Assembly (NCBI GenBank): GCA_965238045.1 | Contig: CBDEGU010000010.1 | Location: forward strand, 1-64,000 | Source of the DNA: CBDEGU01 sp965238045 | GTDB taxonomy: Bacteria > Acidobacteriota > Terriglobia > Bryobacterales > UBA6623 | DNA length: 64,000 nt | Direction: 5' to 3' | Shown here: one piece after another, positions 1 to 9,500 of the stretch | Numbering within the stretch: the first letter of the stretch is position 1 | Layout: every line of letters starts with the position of its first letter | Notes under the pieces: generated by a model | Database searches by the model: none | Seen by the model: the letters and a program-made list of their open reading frames with translations, nothing else | Told to the model about the DNA's origin: nothing | Translations under genes and position numbers: made by a program

Positions 1-363
1 ATGGAGCTTGAATCGCAGGGGTACTTCGCCATCCGGGCGCTATCGAGCGATCCGCGCTGGAGTAGCCGCTCGATCTACGTGTTCGGCCTGGACACCTACG
101 GCTACACGCTGTTCAGCGGCGATCCCTACAGCCAGTGGTATGGCGTCATTGCTCCCGAGTTGAACGACCATCTGGACGGCCCCTTCGGCGGCCGGGATGT
201 GGTGAGCGTCGGCGACGCGTTCGGGGAAACCTTCCTGTACTACTCGGCACGTAATCCCGCCAGCGGAATGATGCAGAACAAGGTGACTTTCGTCAAGAGG
301 GTCGTGGCCTATGGCCTGCCGATCCTGGTCGCCGCCGGCTATTATCTGGACGAGGGTTTGTAG
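1..363 (+). CDS. Cache-type sensory domain protein, C-terminal part
   Basis: The 120 residues visible resemble the end of a single Cache domain, the extracytoplasmic small-molecule sensor fold. The telling stretch is near residues 69-115: VGDAFGETFLYYSARNP, then NKVTFVKRV and PILVAAGYYL, which is typical of sCache domains where the ligand site is closed by a final beta strand. Nothing follows the domain before the stop, so this is either a stand-alone Cache protein or a gene whose signalling part lies upstream. Position 1 reads ATG, but the window edge is there and the true start may lie outside. An IS256 copy lies about 560 bp downstream. Family assignment is by motif recognition only. Confidence 0.65.
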   Translation: MELESQGYFAIRALSSDPRWSSRSIYVFGLDTYGYTLFSGDPYSQWYGVIAPELNDHLDGPFGGRDVVSVGDAFGETFLYYSARNPASGMMQNKVTFVKRVVAYGLPILVAAGYYLDEGL

Positions 364-401
364 GCCGCAGGCTAAACGCCGACCATTAGGTATGGATAGG
401 T

Positions 402-887
402 CTAACGGAACGGCAACGCGTCCTTCTTTAGCCAGCGCGCGAGTGCCTTGCCGGGATCGATAATTTCCTCGATCGAGCCGTACCAATAGGCCTGCCAGTC
501 AGTCTCCGGCAGGCCCGTGAACAGCATCAGGTTGAGCGGATAGGTGTCGCTGTCGGTGCAACGGCGAAAATCGTCCCGGAACAGGAATACCGGCTTCTCC
601 CAGGCGATCGCCAAGCCCAGCTCCACCATAACCCCCTCGTCCGGGGGACAGCCGTTGACCACCGCGAACAGCCCGTCGGCCTTTCGCACGTCCCGGAGAT
701 CGGCCTGCCCGACCCGGTACGCCCAGCCCGGTCCCGCCCGGTCGATCTGGTTGTTGCGGGCGAACGGCTCCCAGACTTCGGCACCCAGCGACTCCAGAGT
801 CACCACAAGTTCCTGCAACGGCCCCCCTCGCTGCTGTGGGGAGAAGCCGTACGGATTTGCCAAATACAGGGTCTTCTTCGAGGTCAT
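402..887 (-). CDS. Nucleoside 2-deoxyribosyltransferase-like protein
   Basis: A 161-residue protein of the nucleoside 2-deoxyribosyltransferase family, which transfers deoxyribose between bases or hydrolyses deoxynucleoside monophosphates in nucleotide salvage. Visible family marks are the N-terminal YLANPYGFSP, the AVVNGCPPDEGVMVELGLA segment carrying the DxGxxxElG catalytic Glu signature, and FRDDFR after it. The start is taken at the ATG at 885-887 (MTSKK). The frame stays open further upstream only because it runs into the IS256 terminal repeat at 924. That insertion lies 37 bp before the start codon, so the native promoter has probably been displaced and transcription may now depend on the IS end. 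Confidence 0.75.
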   Translation of the reverse strand: MTSKKTLYLANPYGFSPQQRGGPLQELVVTLESLGAEVWEPFARNNQIDRAGPGWAYRVGQADLRDVRKADGLFAVVNGCPPDEGVMVELGLAIAWEKPVFLFRDDFRRCTDSDTYPLNLMLFTGLPETDWQAYWYGSIEEIIDPGKALARWLKKDALPFR

Positions 888-923
888 GTTCGAGTACCTG
901 CTCGTTTCGACGCTGGGTGAGCG

Positions 924-2372
924 GAGAGTGTCCCAATCGTAGTTGAGGGTTTGTAGGGCGGCGGCGTAAAAGAGCATTGTACTAGGCAGCCTTTGCTGCT
1001 GTGGCCTTGGCCGGATTGAGGATGGCGTCGAGCATCCACAGATCCTTGTAACCCATGATCTTGCGGAAGCTTTTCTCGGTATCGAGGAATGCAGCCGTGG
1101 CCCAGCGACACACCATGGCCGCGTCCTTCCAGCGGGTCACTCGCCGCGTTCTCCGCCGCACCCCGGCGTTAGGAGACTCGACGATGTTCGTCGTCGCCAG
1201 GCAGCGATGCAGCGACGGCGGCGCACCCAGGCGGTTGATGGTGAAACACTCCTCCATGCCTTCGCGCAAACTCACCGCCGCCTCGGGCCAGTCACCCTCG
1301 TACCACTGGGCTAGCTTCTCCAGCCGCGCTTGTCCATCTTGGGCTCGGAGCCGCCAGGCGGCCCGGATCGCCGCTTTGGCCTGATCGCGCTCGGCCTTAG
1401 GCAGCCGCTCGACGACATTGCGCAGCTTGTGAGCACGGCAGCGCTGCACCGGAACTTTGCCGAAGACCCGCCGCACCGCCGCCCGCAGGGGCCTTCGATC
1501 CATCGAGCACGAAGAGCCTGTTTTTCTCCGTCGATACTCCCCGCTCGACCATGCCCCTCAGCAAGTCTTCGGCGGCGGCTGTGCTCTCAGTGGCGGCGTG
1601 CTGCAATCCCAGCACATGTTTGTTGCCCTGACGGTCTACGCCCACCGCTGCAAGCACTACATGATCTGCGAAGATCAAACCGTCCACGTAGATCACCAGC
1701 AGATCCAACTCATCCAGGCGCCGCGTGAGCACTTCGTCGATGCTCTTTTCGGCGGCCTCGACTGCCTCCCGGCTGACGGCGGATTTCGACACCCCGGCCG
1801 TGCCGGCCATTGCGCCAATCACCCCGGCATAGTTGCGCGTCGAGACGCCCTTCATCAGAATGTCGAGCATGCGCGCGCCGAGGCGTTCGTCGTCCTGCAT
1901 CGCTTCGTAAGCGGGCACTTTGACCTCGCCGCCGGAGCGTTTGCGCAGTCTGGGTTTGCTGACGCGCAGTTTGCGGTTGCTGAGCTTGACGCGACCGGGC
2001 TGGCGGCCCCAGCGGACCACATCGCCGCGGCGCTTCTTGCCGGGCTGGGAAAGTTTTCCACCGGTAACTTGCTGCGCCGACAGTTCCAGCACGGCTTGAA
2101 TGGCGGCGCGGCCGGTGACGTCGATAACCTCGTCGACGGCTCCGCGGCACTGCTCGACCAGTTCAACCAAGGGCAGCATGAGTTGGGAGTTTTGGCTGAG
2201 CAGGCGGGTGAGGTCGTTGGGGCTGACTGGCTGTTGCTTCGCGGAATCCAGAATGTGATATCGTTTCTTCACGGCGGTTCTCCTTTGTGGTGAAAGGTTT
2301 GCTCGATTCTCTCAGAGAACCGGGCTTGAGAACCGCCGCCCTTCCACCTTCAACTAGATTCGGGACAATCTC
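924..2372 (-). mobile_element. IS256-family insertion sequence, copy 1 (degenerate)
   Basis: It runs from the right end GAGAGTGTCCC at 924 to the left end (complement of GAGATTGTCCC) at 2372. The two ends are imperfect inverted repeats that continue with GTAGTTGA/CTAGTTGA and GGGCGGCGG. The flanks GGTGAGCG (916-923) and GGCGAGCG (2373-2380) form an 8-bp target duplication with one mismatch, which fits an older insertion than copies 2, 5 and 6. The element is one base longer than the 1,448-bp intact copies because of the extra G that breaks its transposase. Confidence 0.9.
982..2272 (-). pseudogene. IS256-family transposase, frameshifted
   Basis: Same Mutator/IS256 transposase as the intact 429-aa copies elsewhere in the window, but broken. 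A run of four G at 1488-1491, where intact copies have three, shifts the frame just after the second catalytic Asp (LFVLDGSKA), so the N-terminal 260 residues and the C-terminal half lie in different frames. There is also a Gly-to-Arg change in the LGAQDG motif of the C-terminal half. It reads from a GTG at 2272 preceded by AAAGGAG. This copy should be inactive but could be mobilised in trans, since both ends survive. Confidence 0.92.
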
Positions 2373-2380
2373 GGCGAGCG

Positions 2381-2702
2381 CCAAGTTTCTGCTGCCCACT
2401 GGGCCGCGTCTCGAACTTGCTGTCAACGCCAAGTAGAAATGTCCGGTTTTGTCCGGGTGGCTCGAGAGGCAGTGGTAGGGTAGTGGTTGTGGAGGGCCGG
2501 GTCGCGCCGGTGCTCCATGCCCAAGGCCGAGGCGACGGGGCTGGCTCCGAAGCAATCGGCTGAGTGACACGACCCCCTGGCGTCTCCGGCAGGGGGTTTT
2601 GTCTTGGGGCGCCCTCCGAGCCCGCTCTGCCCCGCTGGGAGTTGCGAATAGATTCCCGTCCCCATGGCGCTCAGCGCGCGCCCGTCGCGCCGGACGCTCC
2701 GC
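2381..2702. other. Non-coding stretch next to IS256 copy 1
   Basis: No convincing gene. The stretch from 2381 to 2560 reads like decayed mobile DNA (short open segments, no starts with a ribosome site). It holds a terminator-like hairpin listed separately. It separates the IS from a weak secreted-protein reading frame. Confidence 0.4.
2573..2600 (+). terminator. Terminator-like hairpin
   Basis: A perfect 7-bp stem, CCCCCTG (2573-2579) and CAGGGGG (2590-2596), with a 10-base loop, followed by TTTTG. This has the shape of an intrinsic terminator on the plus strand. No plus-strand gene is visible just before it, so its use is uncertain. Confidence 0.4.
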
Positions 2703-3089
2703 TTAGACGCCAGAGGCGTCCGACCGCGGTCGATTGCCACGCTCCCTCGGCGGTCGTCTTGACCGCCCCCCCCCGGAGAAGCTCCGCGTGACCGCCCCCG
2801 CTGGCAACCGACGGTGGACGCCGATGAGGGGGGGCCGGCCCTCTTGCGGTTGCAAACGCTGCAAATCGTTGGGACCCAACGGCGGTAGAGCAACCGCGGC
2901 GGGCGATGGAAGGCTCAGTTGCAGGCTGGGCGGTCGGGGCGCCGCCGTGCGCTCGGTTGAAAGCGCCTTGGATTGCTGTCGGTCGGTCGGACCCAGCGGC
3001 CCGATCCGTTGAGCTTGGGCCAATCGAGGCAGCAGAGCAAGCGTTAGAAGAAGGAGAATCCGTGAGAAGTGTGAAATCCGAGACATCAT
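2703..3089 (-). CDS. Hypothetical exported protein or N-terminal fragment
   Basis: About 128 residues starting MMSRISHFSRILLLLTLALL with a good Sec signal peptide ending near AQA-Q. After that come short Pro/Arg-rich stretches with a repeated RIGPLGP / LPPLGPNDLQ phrase, and a tail of Arg-rich low-complexity sequence that looks like translation outside a real frame. The beginning resembles the N-terminus of acidobacterial secreted proteases, so this may be the stump of a larger exported protein cut off by deletion. No domain can be named. The start is one of two consecutive ATGs at 3084-3089. Confidence 0.3.
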   Translation of the reverse strand: MMSRISHFSRILLLLTLALLPRLAQAQRIGPLGPTDRQQSKALSTERTAAPRPPSLQLSLPSPAAVALPPLGPNDLQRLQPQEGRPPLIGVHRRLPAGAVTRSFSGGGRSRRPPRERGNRPRSDASGV

Positions 3090-3259
3090 GCTTCCTTCCA
3101 ATCAGCCTGCCAATTCTCCCACATCCTCAAAGACAAGCTCCAAGCCCGACCTAACGCCCCTTGAGAAAGAACTAGCGCCGATCAGGCGGCCACGCGCCGC
3201 CCGGACGGTCGTGTTACGCGTGGCAAGCCGAGATCGATCGGAGTGCAGGCGGGACGCGA

Positions 3260-4630
3260 TCAACCGAGGCCGAGCCGTCCGCGAAAGAGCAGCGCCCATA
3301 CCAACAGCCAGAGCGCCACCGCTCCGGCGCTGATGCCGAATACCAACACCGGATTGTAGGCCAGCGCCAGCGGAATGGCGGCGCTGGTCCACAGCCCGCC
3401 GCCCATGATCGGCTCGTGCATGAGCTGCTTGTAGCCGAAGGCCGCGGTCGCATCGGTGTCGCCTTCGGGATCGACGACGCGCAACAGCAGGAGCCCGGTG
3501 GCGGTGACGCCCATGGACTGCCCCATCTCGGCGATCGAGCGCTCGAACCACGAATCCGCTGGCAGGAGGCGACGCGCCAACCACATCACGCAGAAGACGT
3601 TCCACAGTACCCCGGCAGCGACCAGGATCGCCAAGGGCACGAGCCCTTCCAGCACCACCTCCACGTTGATGGTCGAGATCGCGGCCACCACCAGGAAATC
3701 CATGGCGGTGCCCGAGAGGCGCTGCATGAGGCGATGGTCGAGCGGATTGCGTTTAGTGAAGTTGGCGAAGAAGAGCTGCACCACCAAGCCACCGATCATG
3801 CACAGTGGAAAGAGGGGGAAAGTGTCGAAGAAGGCGCGGCCGTCGGTGCTCGGCGGTCGCACCAGGAGTTCGACCCGTACCAGGCCGCCGTGGATCAGGT
3901 AACCGATAAAGACACCGAGACCGATGATGGCAAGATGGAAGCCGAGGCTGTCGATTGACGCCGCCGACACGGTCTGGCTCCCGGCGCTCGGCCGCTCAGC
4001 TGGGTCGTAGACGCCGACGATACTGCTCTCGGGCATGTCCTCAATGCGTTTCAGCTGCCGGGTGTGGCCTCGGCGCGCCGCCCAGTTGACGAGCGCCATC
4101 CCGACAATGATGGCGAACAGGACGCCGCAGGTCGCCGAGGTGAGAGCCAGATCCCTGCCCTCGGGCCAAGCATAGGCATCGAAGACCGGTTCCAGACCAG
4201 CGGCCGTGCCGTGCCCTCCCTCGAAGCCGACCGGAATGATGGTGCCGATGGCCCCCGGAACGCCAAACACCGGCGTCAGTAACACGATCGCCACCCCGAG
4301 GCCCACGACGTACTGGCCCCAGGCGACGATCTGGCCGTACGCCAACTGCGGCCCGGCGATCTCCCAGATGCGTCTGATCGGCGGAATGAAGACGCCCAGG
4401 AAGAGGGCCGAGAACACGATGTTGATGAGGAATCCCGGCAGCTGATTCCACCCCGCCATCGTCGCTGCGGGCAGGGAGCCACCGATGGTCTGCACGAGCA
4501 CCAGCCCGAGCAGGCCTCCGATCACCGAGGCCGGCAGGTAGAGCTTCTGGAACAGGCGGATCTCGACGCGCAGGAGCTTGCCGACCACCAGCAGGATGCA
4601 CAGCGCGCTGAAGGAGAGGACGATATTCAT
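3260..4630 (-). CDS. gltS: Sodium/glutamate symporter family protein
   Basis: A 456-residue integral membrane protein of the GltS (ESS) family, which imports glutamate with Na+ across the inner membrane. Recognisable parts are the N-terminal repeat LYLPASVIGGLLGLVL, the re-entrant segment VGFEGGHGTAAGLEPVF (the GHGTA signature), a polar cytoplasmic loop around residues 190-225, and the second repeat with FLVVAAISTINVEVVLEGLVPLAILV and MGQSMGVTATGLLLLRVVDP. Length is slightly above the usual 400-450. It stands alone, with mobile DNA on both sides. Substrate is inferred from the family. Confidence 0.85.
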   Translation of the reverse strand: MNIVLSFSALCILLVVGKLLRVEIRLFQKLYLPASVIGGLLGLVLVQTIGGSLPAATMAGWNQLPGFLINIVFSALFLGVFIPPIRRIWEIAGPQLAYGQIVAWGQYVVGLGVAIVLLTPVFGVPGAIGTIIPVGFEGGHGTAAGLEPVFDAYAWPEGRDLALTSATCGVLFAIIVGMALVNWAARRGHTRQLKRIEDMPESSIVGVYDPAERPSAGSQTVSAASIDSLGFHLAIIGLGVFIGYLIHGGLVRVELLVRPPSTDGRAFFDTFPLFPLCMIGGLVVQLFFANFTKRNPLDHRLMQRLSGTAMDFLVVAAISTINVEVVLEGLVPLAILVAAGVLWNVFCVMWLARRLLPADSWFERSIAEMGQSMGVTATGLLLLRVVDPEGDTDATAAFGYKQLMHEPIMGGGLWTSAAIPLALAYNPVLVFGISAGAVALWLLVWALLFRGRLGLG

Positions 4631-4955
4631 AGGATTCGGATGCGAGTCATCGCGTCAGTCGTGCCGCACGGTGCGCGTCGATGGGCTCGACAAGGAGGCG
4701 GACCCGCTGCTGATCACGAAGGCTCAGCGCCCGCGTGGGTTTCAGAACGCCGTCGCTGTACACCGCTTCGGTCCTCTGGGGCATCGAAGGTCTCTATTCA
4801 GGATACGACCAGCCCGGTTTCGGACGCAAGCAGGGGCGTCCTCTTGTTGTTTCGCGTGCTCAGTACGACGAGAGTCACTGTACCTGTTTTGTACCTGGAC
4901 CTCGGCGTTTGAGCGTTTTTGGCGACTCTGGCGTTTCGGTTTTCCTAAAGTATTA
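4631..4955. other. Upstream region of the GltS gene, no gene seen
   Basis: About 325 bp between gltS and the rearranged IS5 element. Open frames here lack ribosome sites and family resemblance. It presumably contains the gltS promoter, but no clear -35/-10 pair could be picked out. Confidence 0.4.
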
Positions 4956-5620
4956 GGCGCTGTTGCATGATTCAACTGCGGCGCGAGTGGGGGCGCTTTT
5001 CCAACTTCTCGTTCAGGACACCACAGCGCAGGATTTCGGCCTACCCAGCTCGGCCATCCGGTTGAGGATGTGACACCCGATCGCAACTTCTCTCCTTTGT
5101 GCCTTGCCGTGCCTCGCCTTCAATCCGCCTCCGAGCACGGACTTGTATCGGAAGAAGCTGTTTTCAACGCGCGCCTGCTGTCGGTAGCCCGACTCCTTCT
5201 GCCACTCTCGTCGCCCGACCTGGCGAATCCTCTCAAGAGCCGTGTCACGCTGCGCCCAGGGGCCGTCCGTTGGCCCCGCCGACACCGCGGAGCGACGAGG
5301 GGGGGCGCTGTTGCATGATTCAACTGCGGCGCGAGTGGGGGCGCTTTTCCAACTTCTCGTTCAGGACACCACAGCGCAGGATTTCGGCCTACCCAGCTCG
5401 GCCATCCGGTTGAGGATGTGACACCCGATCGCAACTTCTCTCCTTTGTGCCTTGCCGTGCCTCGCCTTCAATCCGCCTCCGAGCACGGACTTGTATCGGA
5501 AGAAGCTGTTTTCAACGCGCGCCTGCTGTCGGTAGCCCGACTCCTTCTGCCACTCTCGTCGCCCGACCTGGCGAATCCTCTCAAGAGCCGTGTCACGCTG
5601 CGCCCAGGGGCCGTCCGTTG
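4956..5620. repeat. Tandem duplication of an IS5 terminal segment
   Basis: The segment beginning with the IS5 end at 4956 repeats almost exactly from 5304. The two units match through the CCGTCCGTTG at 5620, after which the second unit joins a different part of the transposase gene. Unit 1 ends in CGACGAGGGGG, directly abutting a second complete IS end. Confidence 0.9.
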
Positions 5621-6280
5621 CGGCATGAAACTGCGGCGGAGTGGCGAACCGTTCGATTGTCGGTCGAGAAGAGCAGGGAGTGTGGAGGCGTCGTCCCGGC
5701 TGCTCGCTGTGAGTTCGGCCGCCACAATGAACCCCTCGGCATCCACCCCGATGTGTGGAGGCGTCGTCCCGGCTGCTCGCTTCGGCCGCCCGCCAATGTG
5801 CAGCTTCCGCCAATCCCGGCGTTTCTTTGATGCCTTGTGCTTGTGCGCGTTCCATTCGCCGCAACCCAGAATCTTCAGCCCTGTGGAATCGACGATCAAG
5901 TCGATCGGGCCGTCATAGGATCGGGTCAGGGGCGGCACCGCAACGATTTGGTTCCGGCGCGAGAGTGTGGTGTGGTCCGGGGCCTTGAGGTTGAGGCCCA
6001 TCAAGCGGAGCAGCGAGTCCAGGAACCCCTCGGTCTGGCGGAGCGGCAGGCTGAAGACGACCCGCAGGGTCAACGCGGTCCGGACCGCGAGGTTCGAGTA
6101 CCGCCGCTGGCCTCCGCGAAGACCGTTCTTCGGTGGTACCCACGCGGCAATTGCATCCTCGCTCAGCCAGATCGTGACGTCGCCGCGGCTCCTGAGGCCA
6201 CGCTCGTACTCCCTCCAGTTCCGGATTCTGTACTTCTTCTTGTACTGGCGGTTGACTCGGCTCGACTTCGCTGCGACCAT
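5361..6280 (-). pseudogene. IS5-family transposase, rearranged
   Basis: Starts with MVAAKSSRVNRQYKKK, the same N-terminus as the other copy, and keeps the first catalytic Asp motif DLIVDSTGLK. After LHIG it runs into an inserted duplicate (GGRPKRAAGTTPPHIG) and later jumps from LPALLD to sequence near the C-terminus, losing the FTADGAYDH segment with the second Asp. The final RVENSFFRYKSVLGGG with the catalytic Glu survives, in a different frame (reading to 5361) or out of frame. Two of the three DDE residues are therefore separated from the third, and the protein cannot work. Confidence 0.88.
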
Positions 6281-6528
6281 GACGTTACCCCCCGATCTCT
6301 ATGATGGACTGGACCCCACCCCCGCCGCTAGCGTGCTCGCTTACACCGATTCATGCACCAACGCCACCCTGACGGTCGACGCGCTTCCGTTTCCTGCCAT
6401 AAGGAATCCGCAACCCTTCCATTGAAAACCCTGCGGAGCGTCATCGAGATCCAAGCCCGATGGGAGGAAGATGATCTTCGACGACTGAAACTTATCAAGT
6501 AGCTTCGCAGTGACCATCTTTACGATGC

Positions 6529-9500
6529 CTATTTTTCCCCTGCGTCGAGCGTATCCAGAAATTGTGTGAGCGCTTCCTCCAGAATCTCACTCATGTCTCG
6601 CTGGTGACTTGAAATCGCCATCTGGCGGTGGTTTGAAGACTTCTCGAACACCTTCGCATCACTTTGCCGTAGGAGCTGGGTCACCCCCTTGTCTGCCACG
6701 CCTCCCGCGCTTAAACGGGTTGCATACTTCCCGCGGAGATCGGCGATTTGATCCTTGACTCGCGACTGCTTCAATTCGGCGCTTCTTCCTAGCGGCTCGA
6801 CGTCTTGACCGGCGGCTCTTCTTGCAAGATTTGTCCGCAATATCTCCAGGTCTCGCTCTTTCGCCATCTGCGCCTTTGCTACCCGGTCTCCATCCCAGCG
6901 TTGTAACCACAAATCGGTCTGAGCCTCTTGGATCGCCTTCAGGTGGCCGATCAACTCATCGTGCAGCGCTTCGAGCTCCGCGATCTGCTCGGCAACCTCT
7001 TGGCGCACCCGTTCCGGATCGCGTTGGGGCGCCGCTTGATCTAAGACGATCTTTGCGCCGCCGGGGCGGCTCATGCCCCAGCCATAGTTGAGCCGCACGT
7101 AGAAGCTCGCGCCGTTGAACCCGAAGGGCGAGAACTGGCTGTAGTAATTGCCGACCGTCAGGATGCCATTCTGGTTCACGTCGGGGTAAGTATTCAGCAC
7201 GTTCTCCCCGCCGATGGCCAGAGTGACGTTTTCTCTGAACGGGATGCCCAGCTCGACATCGAGCAGCGCCTTGCCGGCATAGGACGGGTACAGCCACGAC
7301 TCGGATACGACGCCCAAGTCAGCCGCGTTCCGCCCGTCCTCGCTGTCCCAGAACTGACCGAAGTAGTTCAAGCGGCCCATGAGATTCCATCGGCCGGCGT
7401 CGTGGTTGACGTTGAAGCTCCACCGCGTGTTCGGCAGCCCCCGTTCCAGCGTAGTGATGCGGAACTGGTCGATCACGGAAGATTCGACGTTCTTGACCTC
7501 TGTATCCGTGTAGTTGTAGAGCGCACTGAACGTCGTACGCCCCTTCACCAGCGTCGAGATCAGGTCGATGCCCTGGGTCGTCGTCGAAAAGTCGTTCAGG
7601 AAGAACCGGAACACGGGGAAATTCCGTGCTTCTGGAATCCCTTCCGCCAGCAACGTATCGATCTCGTCATCCGACAATTCGATTTCCTGGGCCAGGGCGA
7701 CGCGGTCGTCGATGTCGACCCGGAAATAGTCCGCGGTGAAGGTGAACGGGCCCTCCTCGACGACGACGCCCGCGCTGTAGTTGCGCGATGTCTCCGGTTG
7801 GAGCTGGCCTCCGCCCCGCGCCATGGCCACGGCTGAGGTAGCCGGAACCACACCTTGGTTGGTCAGTTGCCCGCCGATAAAGGCGGTCGTCACGTTGAAC
7901 GCGTTCTGTTGCCCCGGCGTCGGCGCCCTAAACCCGGTGCTGACGGCGCCGCGCAGCGCGGCCATGTCGGTCAGCTTGAGGCGCCCGGAGACCTTGTAGT
8001 TGACCGTCTTGCCGAAGTCGTCGAAGTTCTCGAACCGGAGGGCCGTGCCGAGCGTCCACCGGCCCGAGTCGGTGAACTCAACGTCGCCATAGACGGCGAT
8101 GTTGCTGCGGTCCCAGACTCCCGCCGTCGTGTCGGCCCGGTAGCCGTTGAAGCCGTTCGAACCGGAACTGAAGCCCTGCGCGGCATACGGACCGATCTCC
8201 CACGACGGCTGGTCGCCGGCGCCAATCGTGAACTCCTCCCTCCTCCACTCCGCGCCGGCGGCCAAGTGCATGAGATCGTTGAGGGGGTAGGTAACGTCGA
8301 AGTTGAGATTGGTTTCCTCCTGCCGATAGACGCCGGGCCGGAACGATGTCGGCGTGTCGAAACCGAGCGACGCATTGACCGTATCGAAAATGAACTGATC
8401 GATCTCGCTGGTGCCGAGGCTGGCGCTCGCGTCCCAGGTGAAGCCGTTGCTGGCGAACCCGCGCAGACCGCCGACCAGCGAGTAGTCGATCAGATCCCCG
8501 CCGAACTGCGGAGTGAATCCTCCAGGAAACCGGTTGTGGAGGGTGAAGCAGTTCGGGTCGGCCTCGACTGCGGAGAGAGCGCCTGCGTCGGGGACGTTGT
8601 CGACGATCGGGATGATGGGGCAGCCGCCGGCGCCCGGCGCCCGTCCGGGAGGAGGATCCTTGCTGGTGGGCGCGGTATCGGCCCAGACCCGGTCGCCGAC
8701 GAGCAGCGTACGGTTTCCGTCGACCTCGGGACCGCGAAAAACCCCGCCCCGCGTGTGTGGATTCCGGAAGTAAAAGCCCCCGGTCACCTTGCGGGACGCG
8801 TAGTTGCCGTGACCGTAGAGTTGATAACGATCGTCGAACAGATGGCCGAAGTTTGCGAACAGCTTGAAGTCGTGGTTGACTCTCGGCGATCCCCAAACCT
8901 GCGCCGTGTCGCGCAGATTCGTATTGCCCGCGTTGATGATGTCCGACGCGTCTTGGCGCTGGATGGCGCGGTTGGTCGGCTCGGCGGTGCCGTACTCCAT
9001 GCTGATGTTGCCGAAACCGTTCGCTCCCAGCGGCACCCCGACGTTGCCGGCTACGGAAAACGTCCGGCCGTGTCCGCCGATTCCGTTACACGAGTGCTTG
9101 ATGTCGCCGATGATGCCCGACCCGCACGTCGCCGGGTTCCCCGCATTGGCATTGAAGAAGCCCCCGGTTTGAACTTCCAGGCTGCCTCCCGAGGGACTGT
9201 CCTTCAGTTGGAAGTTCATGACTCCGGCGATGGCGTCCGAGCCGTATTGCGCCGCCGCGCCGTCGCGCAGCACCTCAACCTGCCGAATGGCAATCGATGG
9301 AATGATGGAGATGTCCGGTCCCTGCGAGCCGTCGGCGATGCCATTTCCCAGCCAAGTGATGACCGCCGAGCGGTGGCGGCGCTTTCCGTTGACCAGGACC
9401 AGCGTGTGGTCGGGCGCCAGGTTGCGCAAGTTAGCCGGACGGACGACTGTCCCCGCATCGCTGATCGGCTGAGTGTTGATGTTGAAGGAGGGGATGACAG

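Larger units (their letters stand above)
4956..6364 (-). mobile_element. IS5-family element, rearranged copy
   Basis: The outer right end GGCGCTGTTGCATGATTC is at 4956 and the left end (complement of GGCGTTGGTGCATGAATC) finishes at 6364. The same pair of ends bounds the copy at 18,121-19,234. Relative to that copy, this one has a tandem duplication of its terminal 348 bp (4956-5303, then again from 5304), a loss of roughly 100 bp in the catalytic region, and a local duplication around 5689-5780. No target duplication could be recognised, so the flanks may also be rearranged. Confidence 0.85.

Noticed and set aside
6423..6502. A plus-strand tail LKTLRSVIEIQARWEEDDLR ending at a stop, which might be the end of a gene cut by IS5
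   Set aside because: Only about 26 codons, no family match, and no partner fragment on the other side of the IS5 element. Composition alone is not enough.
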